The notes under the pieces: generated by a model
Databases searched by the model: none
Told to the model about the DNA's origin: nothing
The model's input: the letters and a program-made list of their open reading frames with translations, nothing else
Made by a program: the position numbers and the translations under genes
Part shown: piece after piece, positions 43,402 through 51,138 of the stretch
Position numbering within the stretch: the first letter of the stretch is position 1
Layout of the letters: every line of letters starts with the position of its first letter
Assembly (NCBI GenBank): GCA_015071005.1
Contig: SVIG01000002.1
Coordinates: 62,001-126,000, forward strand
Length of the DNA stretch: 64,000 bases
DNA from: Clostridiales bacterium
GTDB taxonomy: Bacteria > Bacillota > Clostridia > Christensenellales > Borkfalkiaceae
Direction of reading: 5' to 3'

Positions 43402-44118
43402 TCAAACAAATAATTCGTTAATAATCTCTAAAACGCTGTTTTCAGCCATTGGATATTCCACAATGATAAAATATTGATATGCGCCATACTCAAAATTCGC
43501 ATAAGAATAACCCATTACGCTAGCCCAATGAATTTCAACTCCATTGATACTATCAACCTTATCTGTCTCACCATATATATCCAAACTTTCCAATAAGTAA
43601 TCATTGAAAATAGTATGCACTGAAATTATGGATCCTGTATTTACGTCTACCATTTCTTCATGATAGCCTATCTTTTCCCCTGTTTCATTCATCTGATATA
43701 CACTTGTTTCAAAATAATCCGTTACGTCATACCAATCTAAATATAAGATAGATTCATCGCCCAATTCCGCCATTTCTTTGAGCGTCATTTCCGAATCCGT
43801 CTCCGTATACACACTCGAATCACAGTAGCGGTTGCCTGCGCTATCTGTCCCACCGTTAGCGGTTTGATCATCGTCCGTCGCACTCTTAGGCAAGAAACGA
43901 ACAAGCCCTACAATACCCACAAGCACTAAAATGCACGTAGTACATACGGCAACAATTTTGCGCCAAGAAAACTTTTTGGACGGAGATTTTACTACTATTG
44001 TTTTCCCTTCTTCCATTACGCGCAAATTTTCTTGCTCTTTAATTTTATCCCAAACTTGATCCTTTTCTTCTCGATCGAGTTTCTCTATCAATTGATGAAA
44101 CTTTCTTTCCTTTGACAT
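43402..44118 (-). CDS. Probable membrane-anchored anti-sigma factor
   Basis: A 238-residue protein directly after an ECF sigma gene. The first ~50 residues are a charged cytoplasmic helix (REEKDQVWDKIKEQENLRVMEE), followed by one membrane segment (IVAVCTTCILVLVGIVGLV) and an extracellular domain of ~150 residues rich in Asp/Glu/Tyr. No zinc-binding HxxxCxxC motif is present. This is the usual topology of Firmicutes anti-sigma proteins that hold the sigma factor at the membrane. Confidence 0.7.
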   Translation of the reverse strand: MSKERKFHQLIEKLDREEKDQVWDKIKEQENLRVMEEGKTIVVKSPSKKFSWRKIVAVCTTCILVLVGIVGLVRFLPKSATDDDQTANGGTDSAGNRYCDSSVYTETDSEMTLKEMAELGDESILYLDWYDVTDYFETSVYQMNETGEKIGYHEEMVDVNTGSIISVHTIFNDYLLESLDIYGETDKVDSINGVEIHWASVMGYSYANFEYGAYQYFIIVEYPMAENSVLEIINELFV

Positions 44119-44157
44119 TTTTGTTCCCTTTACAAATTCTAATATATATACCGCTAA

Positions 44158-44700
44158 TTAATCGTTTTCATCCATACTTTTTTGCTTTTTTAATATTTCT
44201 TTGAGCATTTTAGCGATACGTCTATGTACGTTTGATTTCTTCATGCCCATTTTTTCGGCTATCTCAAAATAAGAATAGTTTTCGTAAAATTTTAAGTAAA
44301 GCAGTTGACGGTCTAATGCTGAATAACCTTCTAAATATCTATATAGTTCGTCTTTGTCGGATATATTGTTCCACACGTCTTGGCTATTCGCTTCCTGCGA
44401 ATAATCGTCCAACGAAAAATGCACAGGGTTCTTTTTAGCCAACGTATACGCCTCGTTTTGAACAATTTTACACAGCCAATTATATCCGTCTTTGGACGAA
44501 TCCAATGCTTCTATATACTTAAACGCTCTTAAATACGTCATTTGGAGAACGTCTTCCACGTCATTTTTATCCTGCACGTAGCATCGGGCGATAATCTTTA
44601 AGTGGTTGTAAGTTCGTTCAAATAACTTCTTTTTATAATGCTCTTTCCCAGCTTTTATACCAGCTAAAAGCTTGTTTACTTCTCCGCGCAGCGTTGACAT
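44158..44700 (-). CDS. ECF-type RNA polymerase sigma factor
   Basis: A 180-residue sigma-70 family factor. Region 2 is DVEDVLQMTYLRAFKYIEAL with the preceding IARCYVQDKN; region 4 is LDRQLLYLKFYENYSYFEIAEKMGMKKSNVHRRIAKMLKEI. It precedes its probable anti-sigma partner by 39 bp. AGAGGACG lies before the ATG. It likely controls a cell-envelope response. The target set is not visible here. Confidence 0.9.
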   Translation of the reverse strand: MSTLRGEVNKLLAGIKAGKEHYKKKLFERTYNHLKIIARCYVQDKNDVEDVLQMTYLRAFKYIEALDSSKDGYNWLCKIVQNEAYTLAKKNPVHFSLDDYSQEANSQDVWNNISDKDELYRYLEGYSALDRQLLYLKFYENYSYFEIAEKMGMKKSNVHRRIAKMLKEILKKQKSMDEND

Positions 44701-44748
44701 CCTTCGTCCTCTTTTCTATCTTTTTCAAACAGTGCTTTTATTTTTAAT

Positions 44749-44782
44749 AAACACGCCCAAATTTTCAAAATTGGGCGTGTTT
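44749..44782. terminator. Terminator between TetR and sigma genes
   Basis: A 12-bp stem AAACACGCCCAA / TTGGGCGTGTTT with loop ATTTTCAAAA. The T run on the minus strand is imperfect (TTTATT). Confidence 0.65.
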
Positions 44783-44795
44783 GAAAAATTCCCTT

Positions 44796-45374
44796 TTATC
44801 TTTTCGTGAGCGAGGGCAAGCCGCGCAAGACCATTTCCCCGATTTCTTCGGAAAATTCCGAAAGGGATTTTTTGCGGTCGGAATTGAACCACGCGCGATA
44901 GGAATAGAAAATTCCCGCCGTCAAAAATTCCGCGGTAAACTCGTACTCGGAGCGGTCAAGCTCCGCGTCCTTCAAAATCGTGCCCCAAATCTTTTCCCGT
45001 AAGAAATTGATAATTTTCACGACCAAACGAGAGTTGGAATCCACTTTCATTAAGTAATTGCAAAAAATAATGTTTTCACTCAAAACCTGATTAAGCGCTT
45101 CAAAAAATTGCAAAGGGCGCCGCAAAACCTCGTCCACTTGCGCCATCGCACTCTCGATACGTATTACCACTTCGTTTTCCAAATAATCGAGAATGTCGTA
45201 AACGCCTTCGTAATAATTGTAAATCGTCTTTCTATCGACGTTTGCCTTTTCCGCGATTTCCTTGATCGTGATCTTCTCAATCGGCTTTTCTACCAACAAC
45301 GAAACGAACGCCTGATGTATCGCCGTTCTCGTCTTTTGAATTCTTCTATCTACCTTTCTTACTTTTTCCGCCAT
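44796..45374 (-). CDS. TetR/AcrR-family transcriptional regulator
   Basis: A 192-residue repressor with an N-terminal helix-turn-helix (IEKITIKEIAEKANVDRKTIYNYYEGVYD) and a ligand/dimer domain to the C-terminus (ITAE-type helices, FLTAGIFYSYRAWFN), similar to the TetR_C_33/DhaS-like group. The ATG at 45374 has GGAG upstream. Three TGTGG motifs lie in its promoter/leader and may be an operator. No obvious target gene is next to it. Confidence 0.9.
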   Translation of the reverse strand: MAEKVRKVDRRIQKTRTAIHQAFVSLLVEKPIEKITIKEIAEKANVDRKTIYNYYEGVYDILDYLENEVVIRIESAMAQVDEVLRRPLQFFEALNQVLSENIIFCNYLMKVDSNSRLVVKIINFLREKIWGTILKDAELDRSEYEFTAEFLTAGIFYSYRAWFNSDRKKSLSEFSEEIGEMVLRGLPSLTKR

Positions 45375-45415
45375 GTTTTTCACTCCACATTTGTAGAAAT
45401 ATTCCACATGTTGGG

Positions 45416-45444
45416 ATTATACCACAAGTGAAGAATTTTCGCAA
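45416..45444 (-). promoter_or_regulatory. Promoter of the TetR gene
   Basis: Minus strand TTGCGA (45439-45444), 17-bp spacer ending TGG, TATAAT (45416-45421). Confidence 0.7.
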
Positions 45445-45516
45445 GCAAAAAAGTCTGTAAAAAACATAAACTTTGCCTATAACCACAAAAAAAGTGTCAC
45501 AGCCCTATATAAATGA

Positions 45517-45549
45517 TATACGGCCCACGTATCACACGTGAGCCGTATA
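45517..45549. other. Long near-perfect palindrome in a 410-bp gap
   Basis: TATACGGCCCACGT / ACGTGAGCCGTATA with a 5-nt loop; 13 of 14 pairs match. No T run follows on either strand. The rest of 45445-45786 holds no gene that I can support. It may be an operator or the folded part of a small RNA. Confidence 0.5.
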
Positions 45550-45786
45550 CCTTAGTGAGAGAATATGAAAAAAGTTTAGTATAGTCGTTTTTACACTTCT
45601 TCGTAAATTCTCTTAATCCTTTCGTAACGTAAAAACCTTTCCCGATTTCAACGCTACCCCCCTATCCCTTTCGGGTCTTTTGGTAAACTTAATTTTATCC
45701 CTATTTTGTGAAAGATATATGAAAATTTTGTGATAATATTGTGAAAATGATTAAAAAACGAGAATAAAACGTATTTTTAAGCGCAA

Positions 45787-47361
45787 TTAAAAGGGAAACG
45801 CGTTCAAATACGCGAATATTCCGTCCGCGACGCGCAAACCGTCGGCAGCAGACGAAGTGATACCGCCTGCGTAGCCTGCGCCCTCACCGCAAGGGAAAAG
45901 ACCTTGCACACCGATCGATTGCATATTTTCGTTGCGCTCGATTCGTACGGGGGAACTTGTACGGCTTTCCACACCCGTCAACACCGCGTCCGCGCTTGCA
46001 AAACCGCGCAAACGTCTATCCATATCCAAAATCGCGTTCTTTAAGGAATTAGCAATCGGCGCACCGAGCACTTCGCGCAAATCGGCAAACGCCGTACCTG
46101 CCGCATACGTAGGCTTGACTTCGCCATAGCCCGTGCTGACTTTATCCTGCAAAAAATCGCCGACAAGCTGTACGGGAGCGGAATAGTTTTTACCGCCTGC
46201 CCCAAACGCCGCGCGCTCTAACTTACGTTGGAAAGCAATCCCCGCCAAGGGGTGTTCGCTACCGAAGTCCTGCGCGTTTACCTGCGCGATCAAGGCGCTA
46301 TTTGCGTTGACGCTATCGCGCGCGTAGTTGCTCATACCGTTGGTGACCACGCCGCCAAGCTCGCTCGACGAGGGCATTACGTAGCCGCCCGGGCACATAC
46401 AAAACGTGAATACCGCGCGATCGGACGCGTGGGAAACTAATTTATAATCGGCGGCAGGAAGTTTCGTATAATCCTTGCCGTACTGCGCAAACCCAATCTT
46501 TGATTGCAAGTGCTCGATACGCACGCCTACGGCAAAATCCTTTTGGCGCATGGGCACACCGCGCGAAAGTAGCATTTCAAAGGTGTCTCTTGCGCTATGC
46601 CCGATGGCGAGAACGACCGCCGAAACGGGAATTTCTTCTGTTTTTGCACCTACCGTGTCCGCATTGAAGCTTTTTAATACCGCTTTTTCAATTTTTCCGT
46701 TTTGGATTTTTACGTCCTCTAAAAGGGTATAAAAACGGACTTCCGCACCCTGCGAAAGTAAGTACTCGCGCATATTTTTAACGACTTTTTTCAAATTGTC
46801 GCTGCCGATATGCGGTTTGGAAAACCACAATATTTCTTCAGGTGCGCCGAAGCGAACGAAGGTCTTTAAGACTTCGCGATTGAGCGCGCCGTGCGTTTGG
46901 GTATTGAGCTTGCCGTCCGAAAAAGTACCTGCGCCCCCTTCGCCAAACTGTACGTTAGAGTTTACGTCCAGGCTTTTCGTCGTAAAAAAGGTTTGAATGG
47001 ATTTTTCCCGTTCTTCAACGGGTGCCCCGCGCTCAATGACAATCGGTTTGATCCCGCGCGCGAGCAAACGCAATGCGCAAAAAAGCCCTGCCGGTCCGCT
47101 CCCCACCACCAAAACGGGGGATTGTGGGTGCTTACAGGACGGAAGGGTTTCCAAGCTTTCTTCGACGGGTGTTTGGGGCGTTTTGGAAAACTCAATCGTG
47201 TAGACGTAGCGCAAATTGTTTTTATCGCGCGCGTCCAACGATTTTTTCTTAATAGCAAAATATCCCGCCTTACCGCCGAGTTTTTTCTCGGCAATCAAAA
47301 CAAGCTCTTTTTCGCTCGCCGTAATCGGTAATTTTATGTCTGAAAGGGTGCGTAAACTCAT
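45787..47361 (-). CDS. NAD(P)/FAD-dependent oxidoreductase
   Basis: A 524-residue flavoprotein. Residues ~1-75 are a small alpha/beta domain (SLRTLSDIKLPITASEKEL ... YVYTIEFSKTP), and then the FAD-binding motif VLVVGSGPAGLFCALRLL leads a Rossmann fold ending in the C-terminal FAD loop GLFPCGEGAGYAGGITSSAADG. It belongs to the uncharacterised FAD-dependent protein family related to the BaiN/Thi4 types. The start overlaps the stop of the upstream oxidoreductase (ATGA), with GGGGGGCAGGT just before it, so the two are co-translated. Confidence 0.88.
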   Translation of the reverse strand: MSLRTLSDIKLPITASEKELVLIAEKKLGGKAGYFAIKKKSLDARDKNNLRYVYTIEFSKTPQTPVEESLETLPSCKHPQSPVLVVGSGPAGLFCALRLLARGIKPIVIERGAPVEEREKSIQTFFTTKSLDVNSNVQFGEGGAGTFSDGKLNTQTHGALNREVLKTFVRFGAPEEILWFSKPHIGSDNLKKVVKNMREYLLSQGAEVRFYTLLEDVKIQNGKIEKAVLKSFNADTVGAKTEEIPVSAVVLAIGHSARDTFEMLLSRGVPMRQKDFAVGVRIEHLQSKIGFAQYGKDYTKLPAADYKLVSHASDRAVFTFCMCPGGYVMPSSSELGGVVTNGMSNYARDSVNANSALIAQVNAQDFGSEHPLAGIAFQRKLERAAFGAGGKNYSAPVQLVGDFLQDKVSTGYGEVKPTYAAGTAFADLREVLGAPIANSLKNAILDMDRRLRGFASADAVLTGVESRTSSPVRIERNENMQSIGVQGLFPCGEGAGYAGGITSSAADGLRVADGIFAYLNAFPF

Positions 47362-48593
47362 ACCTGCCCCCCATCTTTCGCCATTTCCGCCGCAACCGCG
47401 CGCGCGGAAGAATATGCCCATTGTAAATTAAAACCGCCGCAAGGGCCGTCTACGTCCAAGCCTTCCCCCGCAAAATATAAGCCGTCTACAAGGCGACTTT
47501 CCAAGCCGTCCGTAACTTCGTCTAAACGAATGCCTCCCTTGGTTACCTGCGCGTAGTCAAATCCAAGCGAGCCGGTCACCTGCAAGGAAAAATCCTTGAC
47601 AAGCTGCGCCGCTTTTTGCATATCGCCGTTTGCGCGCTTGAAAATCGCTCTGCCAACTTGGTTATTAACCACGCCGAATAAAAGCTCGTTCTTTTCAAGC
47701 GTAGGAAACGCCGATTGTTTGTTTTTCAATATCCCTACAATTTCTTCTCCCGAAATTTCGGGCAAAAAGTCAATGGAAACGCGCACTTTGCCGCTTTCGA
47801 TTTGGTCGGCTAAATAGGCGGAAGCACGAAATACCGCGTCCCCTGAAATGCCGTAGTCGGTGAAGATGATATCCCCTTGGAAAGTGTGTGAGCCCGTAGG
47901 CGTGTACGCGGTGAGTTTGCCGCCTGCCACGCGAATACCTTTTAAGGACTTGGTGTATGCCGTGTCCGTTTTGAGCTGTACAAGCGAAGGATAAAGGGGG
48001 GTGACGGTATGCCCAAAAGCTTGCGCGAGCGAGTAAGCCGAGCCGTCCGTGCCAAAGTTTTTCGCCGCTTTCCCACCCGTGCAAAGCGCGACTTTTTTCG
48101 CGGCGTATACCTGCGCGCCCGACTGCGTTTCCATGGTGATTTGGAACTCCTCGCCCGATTTTTGCAAACGGGTGACTTTCGCGCCCAAGCAAAGCTCTAC
48201 GCCCTGCTCGCCAATCGCAAAACGGAGCGCGTCGGTCAATGCGGAAGCCTGACGGCTTGCAGGGTACACCCTGCCACGCTCGTCCGCGCAAAGGGGTACA
48301 CCAAGCGATAAGAAATATTCGCGCAAGGACTGCGGTCCAAACGCCGAAAGAATTTTTTGGATAAGCGGTTGCTTTTTCGAGAAGGTGAAATACTCCGTTT
48401 CCAACGCTTCAAGGTTGGTGATATTTCCCTGTCCGTTGCCCGTTGCGGAAAGCTTTTTCCCAACGCGGTCCAAACGCTCAAAAAGCACGATTCGCGCGCT
48501 CTTGCCTTGATTTTTTAATTGTTTCGCAAGCGCGTTGGCGAGAATCAAGCCCGACGCGCCGCCACCGATAACGGCATAATCTATTTTTTTCAT
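47358..48593 (-). CDS. HI0933/BaiN-family flavoprotein
   Basis: A 411-residue flavoprotein with dinucleotide motif YAVIGGGASGLILANALA, the family signature RVGKKLSATGNGQGNITN and the C-terminal YFAGEGLDVDGPCGGFNLQWAYSS. Members reduce steroids or other substrates, and most are uncharacterised. It has no ribosome site. A consensus promoter lies so close that the +1 should be the A of the ATG (leaderless). Confidence 0.93.
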   Translation of the reverse strand: MKKIDYAVIGGGASGLILANALAKQLKNQGKSARIVLFERLDRVGKKLSATGNGQGNITNLEALETEYFTFSKKQPLIQKILSAFGPQSLREYFLSLGVPLCADERGRVYPASRQASALTDALRFAIGEQGVELCLGAKVTRLQKSGEEFQITMETQSGAQVYAAKKVALCTGGKAAKNFGTDGSAYSLAQAFGHTVTPLYPSLVQLKTDTAYTKSLKGIRVAGGKLTAYTPTGSHTFQGDIIFTDYGISGDAVFRASAYLADQIESGKVRVSIDFLPEISGEEIVGILKNKQSAFPTLEKNELLFGVVNNQVGRAIFKRANGDMQKAAQLVKDFSLQVTGSLGFDYAQVTKGGIRLDEVTDGLESRLVDGLYFAGEGLDVDGPCGGFNLQWAYSSARAVAAEMAKDGGQV

Positions 48594-48599
48594 AGTTTC

Positions 48600-48628
48600 A
48601 TTGTACCCTATTTTTTCGCCGTTGTCAA
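48600..48628 (-). promoter_or_regulatory. Promoter of the 48593 gene, predicted leaderless transcript
   Basis: Minus strand TTGACA (48623-48628), 17-bp spacer, TACAAT (48600-48605), then GAAACT and the ATG. Confidence 0.8.
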
Positions 48629-48767
48629 TTTTTTCAAAAAAAGTCTTGCAAAATTTTCAAATTTTTACCTTGACATTTTCATTTTTTTATATTAAAATAT
48701 AAAAACAATAGAATTTTTATCACAAAAGCAACGTATAATAATTCAAAAAATGATAGGAGCAAAGGAT

Positions 48768-50057
48768 ATGGAACTCATCAAAAAGACCGTAGAATTTTGC
48801 AAAGATAACCTTTTAATGACCGCCATAACGGCAGGTGCGGCGGTGCTCGTGCTCTTGACCTTAATCATCGCCCTCGCTTTGAGCGGAAAAGCGAAAAGAG
48901 CGAAAAAACGCGCTATGCAAGAGCTGAAAGAAGCCGCTCCCCCCGTAGCGAAAACGGAAGAAAAAGAAACAGTTTCGAAAGAAAAGGCAACGGAAAAAGC
49001 CGCTCCCGTTATGGAAAAAGCCCCTACGGAAAGCAAACCACAAGAAAAAGCGACGCAGCCTGCGCCTGAAACAAAAGCACAGACGGAAGAAGCGGCAACA
49101 ATCGCGGAGACGGAAAAGCCGCTCGTAAATAAGGCGGTAAAATCGACTGCGCAAACGAGCAAACCGCAGGCAAAGCCCGCGGCTAAAGCGGTGAAACCGA
49201 CTGCGCAAGTGCGTACAGTAAAGACGGTAAAGGAAGAAAAAGCCCCTACCGTGTCCACATCCAAGAAAGAAACTGCTACAAAAGACAACGTTCGTTATAA
49301 AGGGAAATGGGTGGTTTGCCGTTTGATTACGGACGAAGAGGACGCGGAAGAAACCTATTTCTTCGAGCTGCATGCGTCCAACGGCGAAGTGCTCCTTTCG
49401 TCCGAAGAATACACGTCCTATGCGGGCGTACTGCGCGGCATTGAAACGCATAAGACGAATATTGCGCGCGACAATTTCAAAATCACCGTTTCGAAGAAAG
49501 GCGATTATATCTTCAAACTGTTGAGCGGCAAAAACTTGCTTCTTTGCACGGGCGCGAACTATTCGACGCGTGTACGCTGTGAAAGCGCGGTCGCCTCTGT
49601 AAAGCGTTTTGCGGAAACGGCGGTCTTGGACGAAAGCGTACAAGAACAGTATATCAAAACGCCGAAAGATGACAACGCGGAACTTCCGATTTTGGCGGAA
49701 GGCTGCGTCGGGAAATGGATTATCGATACGATGCAAGACGATCGCGGCGAGACCATTTACTTCTTCGAACTTTTTGCCAACAACGGCGAAAAACTCCTTT
49801 CGTCCGAAGAATATACGACGTATATCGGCGCGGTGAACGGGATTCAAACGCATAAAAAGAATATCGCGAGCGGAAATTTCCGCATTACCCTTACCAAGCG
49901 CGGCGATTATATCTATAAGCTCTTGAACGGCAATAATCAGCTCCTTTGCTTGGGTGAGCATTATAAGACGAAACGTATGTGCCAAAACGCCGTAGAATCG
50001 GTGAAACGCTTTGGGTTAAACTCCCCCACTTTGACAGCGCAAAGCAATCTTCAATAA
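48768..50057 (+). CDS. Membrane-anchored protein with two YegP/UPF0339-type modules
   Basis: A 429-residue protein: one membrane helix at residues ~17-38 (MTAITAGAAVLVLLTLIIAL), an ~130-residue Ala/Lys/Glu/Thr-rich extended linker, and two copies of a ~105-residue module (GKWVVCRLI... and GKWIIDTMQ...). Each module holds two DUF1508/YegP motifs of the form YFFEL-ASNGE-LLSSEEY and YIFKLL-GxNxLLCxG. YegP-like domains are small beta-alpha units of unknown role. AGGAG lies before the ATG at 48768. It is a single-gene unit. Confidence 0.82.
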   Translation: MELIKKTVEFCKDNLLMTAITAGAAVLVLLTLIIALALSGKAKRAKKRAMQELKEAAPPVAKTEEKETVSKEKATEKAAPVMEKAPTESKPQEKATQPAPETKAQTEEAATIAETEKPLVNKAVKSTAQTSKPQAKPAAKAVKPTAQVRTVKTVKEEKAPTVSTSKKETATKDNVRYKGKWVVCRLITDEEDAEETYFFELHASNGEVLLSSEEYTSYAGVLRGIETHKTNIARDNFKITVSKKGDYIFKLLSGKNLLLCTGANYSTRVRCESAVASVKRFAETAVLDESVQEQYIKTPKDDNAELPILAEGCVGKWIIDTMQDDRGETIYFFELFANNGEKLLSSEEYTTYIGAVNGIQTHKKNIASGNFRITLTKRGDYIYKLLNGNNQLLCLGEHYKTKRMCQNAVESVKRFGLNSPTLTAQSNLQ

Positions 50058-50070
50058 TTTTTATAGGTAA

Positions 50071-50110
50071 AAACGGGTTTTCTCGGAAAGAGAAAACCCG
50101 TTTTTTTTTG
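50071..50110 (+). terminator. Terminator after the YegP-like gene
   Basis: ACGGGTTTTCT / AGAAAACCCGT with loop CGGAA, followed by TTTTTTTT. Confidence 0.9.
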
Positions 50111-50121
50111 TTTTTCCGCGA

Positions 50122-50349
50122 TTATTCCGCGTCTCTATTCTTCAGCCACAATACGCCGTTCGTGATGAACGGAGAAAGAATGAGCCAAAGCGCCGAGATT
50201 GCTATCAGCGAGTAAACAATCACAGACCCAACCGTACGCGCGCCCGAGAAAATCGAGGACACGAGATTGAAGTTAAACAAGCCGAATAAGCCCCAGTTTA
50301 CCGCGCCGACAATGACCAAAATATAAGCAATAATATTGACAATGCGCAT
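50122..50349 (-). CDS. DUF378 small membrane protein
   Basis: A 75-residue protein with two membrane helices (IIAYILVIVGAVNWGLFGLF and IVYSLIAISALWLILSPFI), matching the DUF378/YuzA family including the GAVNWGLFGLFNFN motif. The function is unknown. CAGGAGG lies before the ATG. Confidence 0.88.
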   Translation of the reverse strand: MRIVNIIAYILVIVGAVNWGLFGLFNFNLVSSIFSGARTVGSVIVYSLIAISALWLILSPFITNGVLWLKNRDAE

Positions 50350-50443
50350 AAATCTTTCCCTCCTGAAAACAGTATGTTTCCTTTCGGTTTTTTTATACGG
50401 TATGTCCTATTTTAATGCTTCAATGCGTACCTGCTCTGTGGGT

Positions 50444-51106
50444 TTAGAAAAATACGGCTTTTGCTTGCTCCCTGATTTCTTGCGACGCAATGAACGGAAT
50501 CCTCGTCGTGTAGCCGTTTCTCGCCGCAACAATCATCTTGGTGGGCCAAGCGAAAATATCACGGTTCCATGCGTTGATCGTATCGTTATACAACTCACGC
50601 GCCGCCGTAATTTCGCGTTGCAAATACATGTTTTGCTTCATTGCGTCTTGAATTTCATTGTGCGCCTTCAAGTCGGGATAGTTTTCAAACGCCACGTTCA
50701 AGCTACGCGTCGCCGCGTCCATCTTACTCGCCACTTCGTTTCTCGCTTCGTCGCTCGCACCGCTTCTATATTTTGCGATCGCTTCAAAGGTCGATTTATC
50801 TAAATCCACCGCTTTGTCTACAAGGCGTGCGCAATTTTGCAATACAAGCACTCTTTGCTCCATGTAATTGTCGATTTGCGACGCGTTATGCTGGATTTTT
50901 TGTTCGAGCTGCTGGAAATAGTTCTTCGCTTTGATTTTCTTAAACATAAAAATCAAGCCGGGAATAATCGCCAACACCCATAACACGATTTCAAAAATCA
51001 CAGAGCCTACCCCTACCTTCGCAGGGAGTCTTTTTGCGATAACGTGCGTATCCAAACCTTCTTCGCGAACGGTTTGAACGTCAAGTTCGTCCAATTGATT
51101 AGCCAT
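50444..51106 (-). CDS. lemA: LemA-family protein
   Basis: A 220-residue membrane protein: one helix at residues ~35-57 (IFEIVLWVLAIIPGLIFMF) followed by a long helical domain typical of LemA (NYMEQRVLVLQNCARLVDKAVD, RSLNVAFENYPDLKAHN, YNDTINAWNRDIFAWPTKMI). The ATG at 51106 has TTGGAGG upstream. It follows the large membrane protein at 51139 by 32 bp and is probably co-transcribed and functionally linked. Confidence 0.92.
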   Translation of the reverse strand: MANQLDELDVQTVREEGLDTHVIAKRLPAKVGVGSVIFEIVLWVLAIIPGLIFMFKKIKAKNYFQQLEQKIQHNASQIDNYMEQRVLVLQNCARLVDKAVDLDKSTFEAIAKYRSGASDEARNEVASKMDAATRSLNVAFENYPDLKAHNEIQDAMKQNMYLQREITAARELYNDTINAWNRDIFAWPTKMIVAARNGYTTRIPFIASQEIREQAKAVFF

Positions 51107-51138
51107 ATATTTTTTCCTCCAAATATTTTTTCTTTCGC

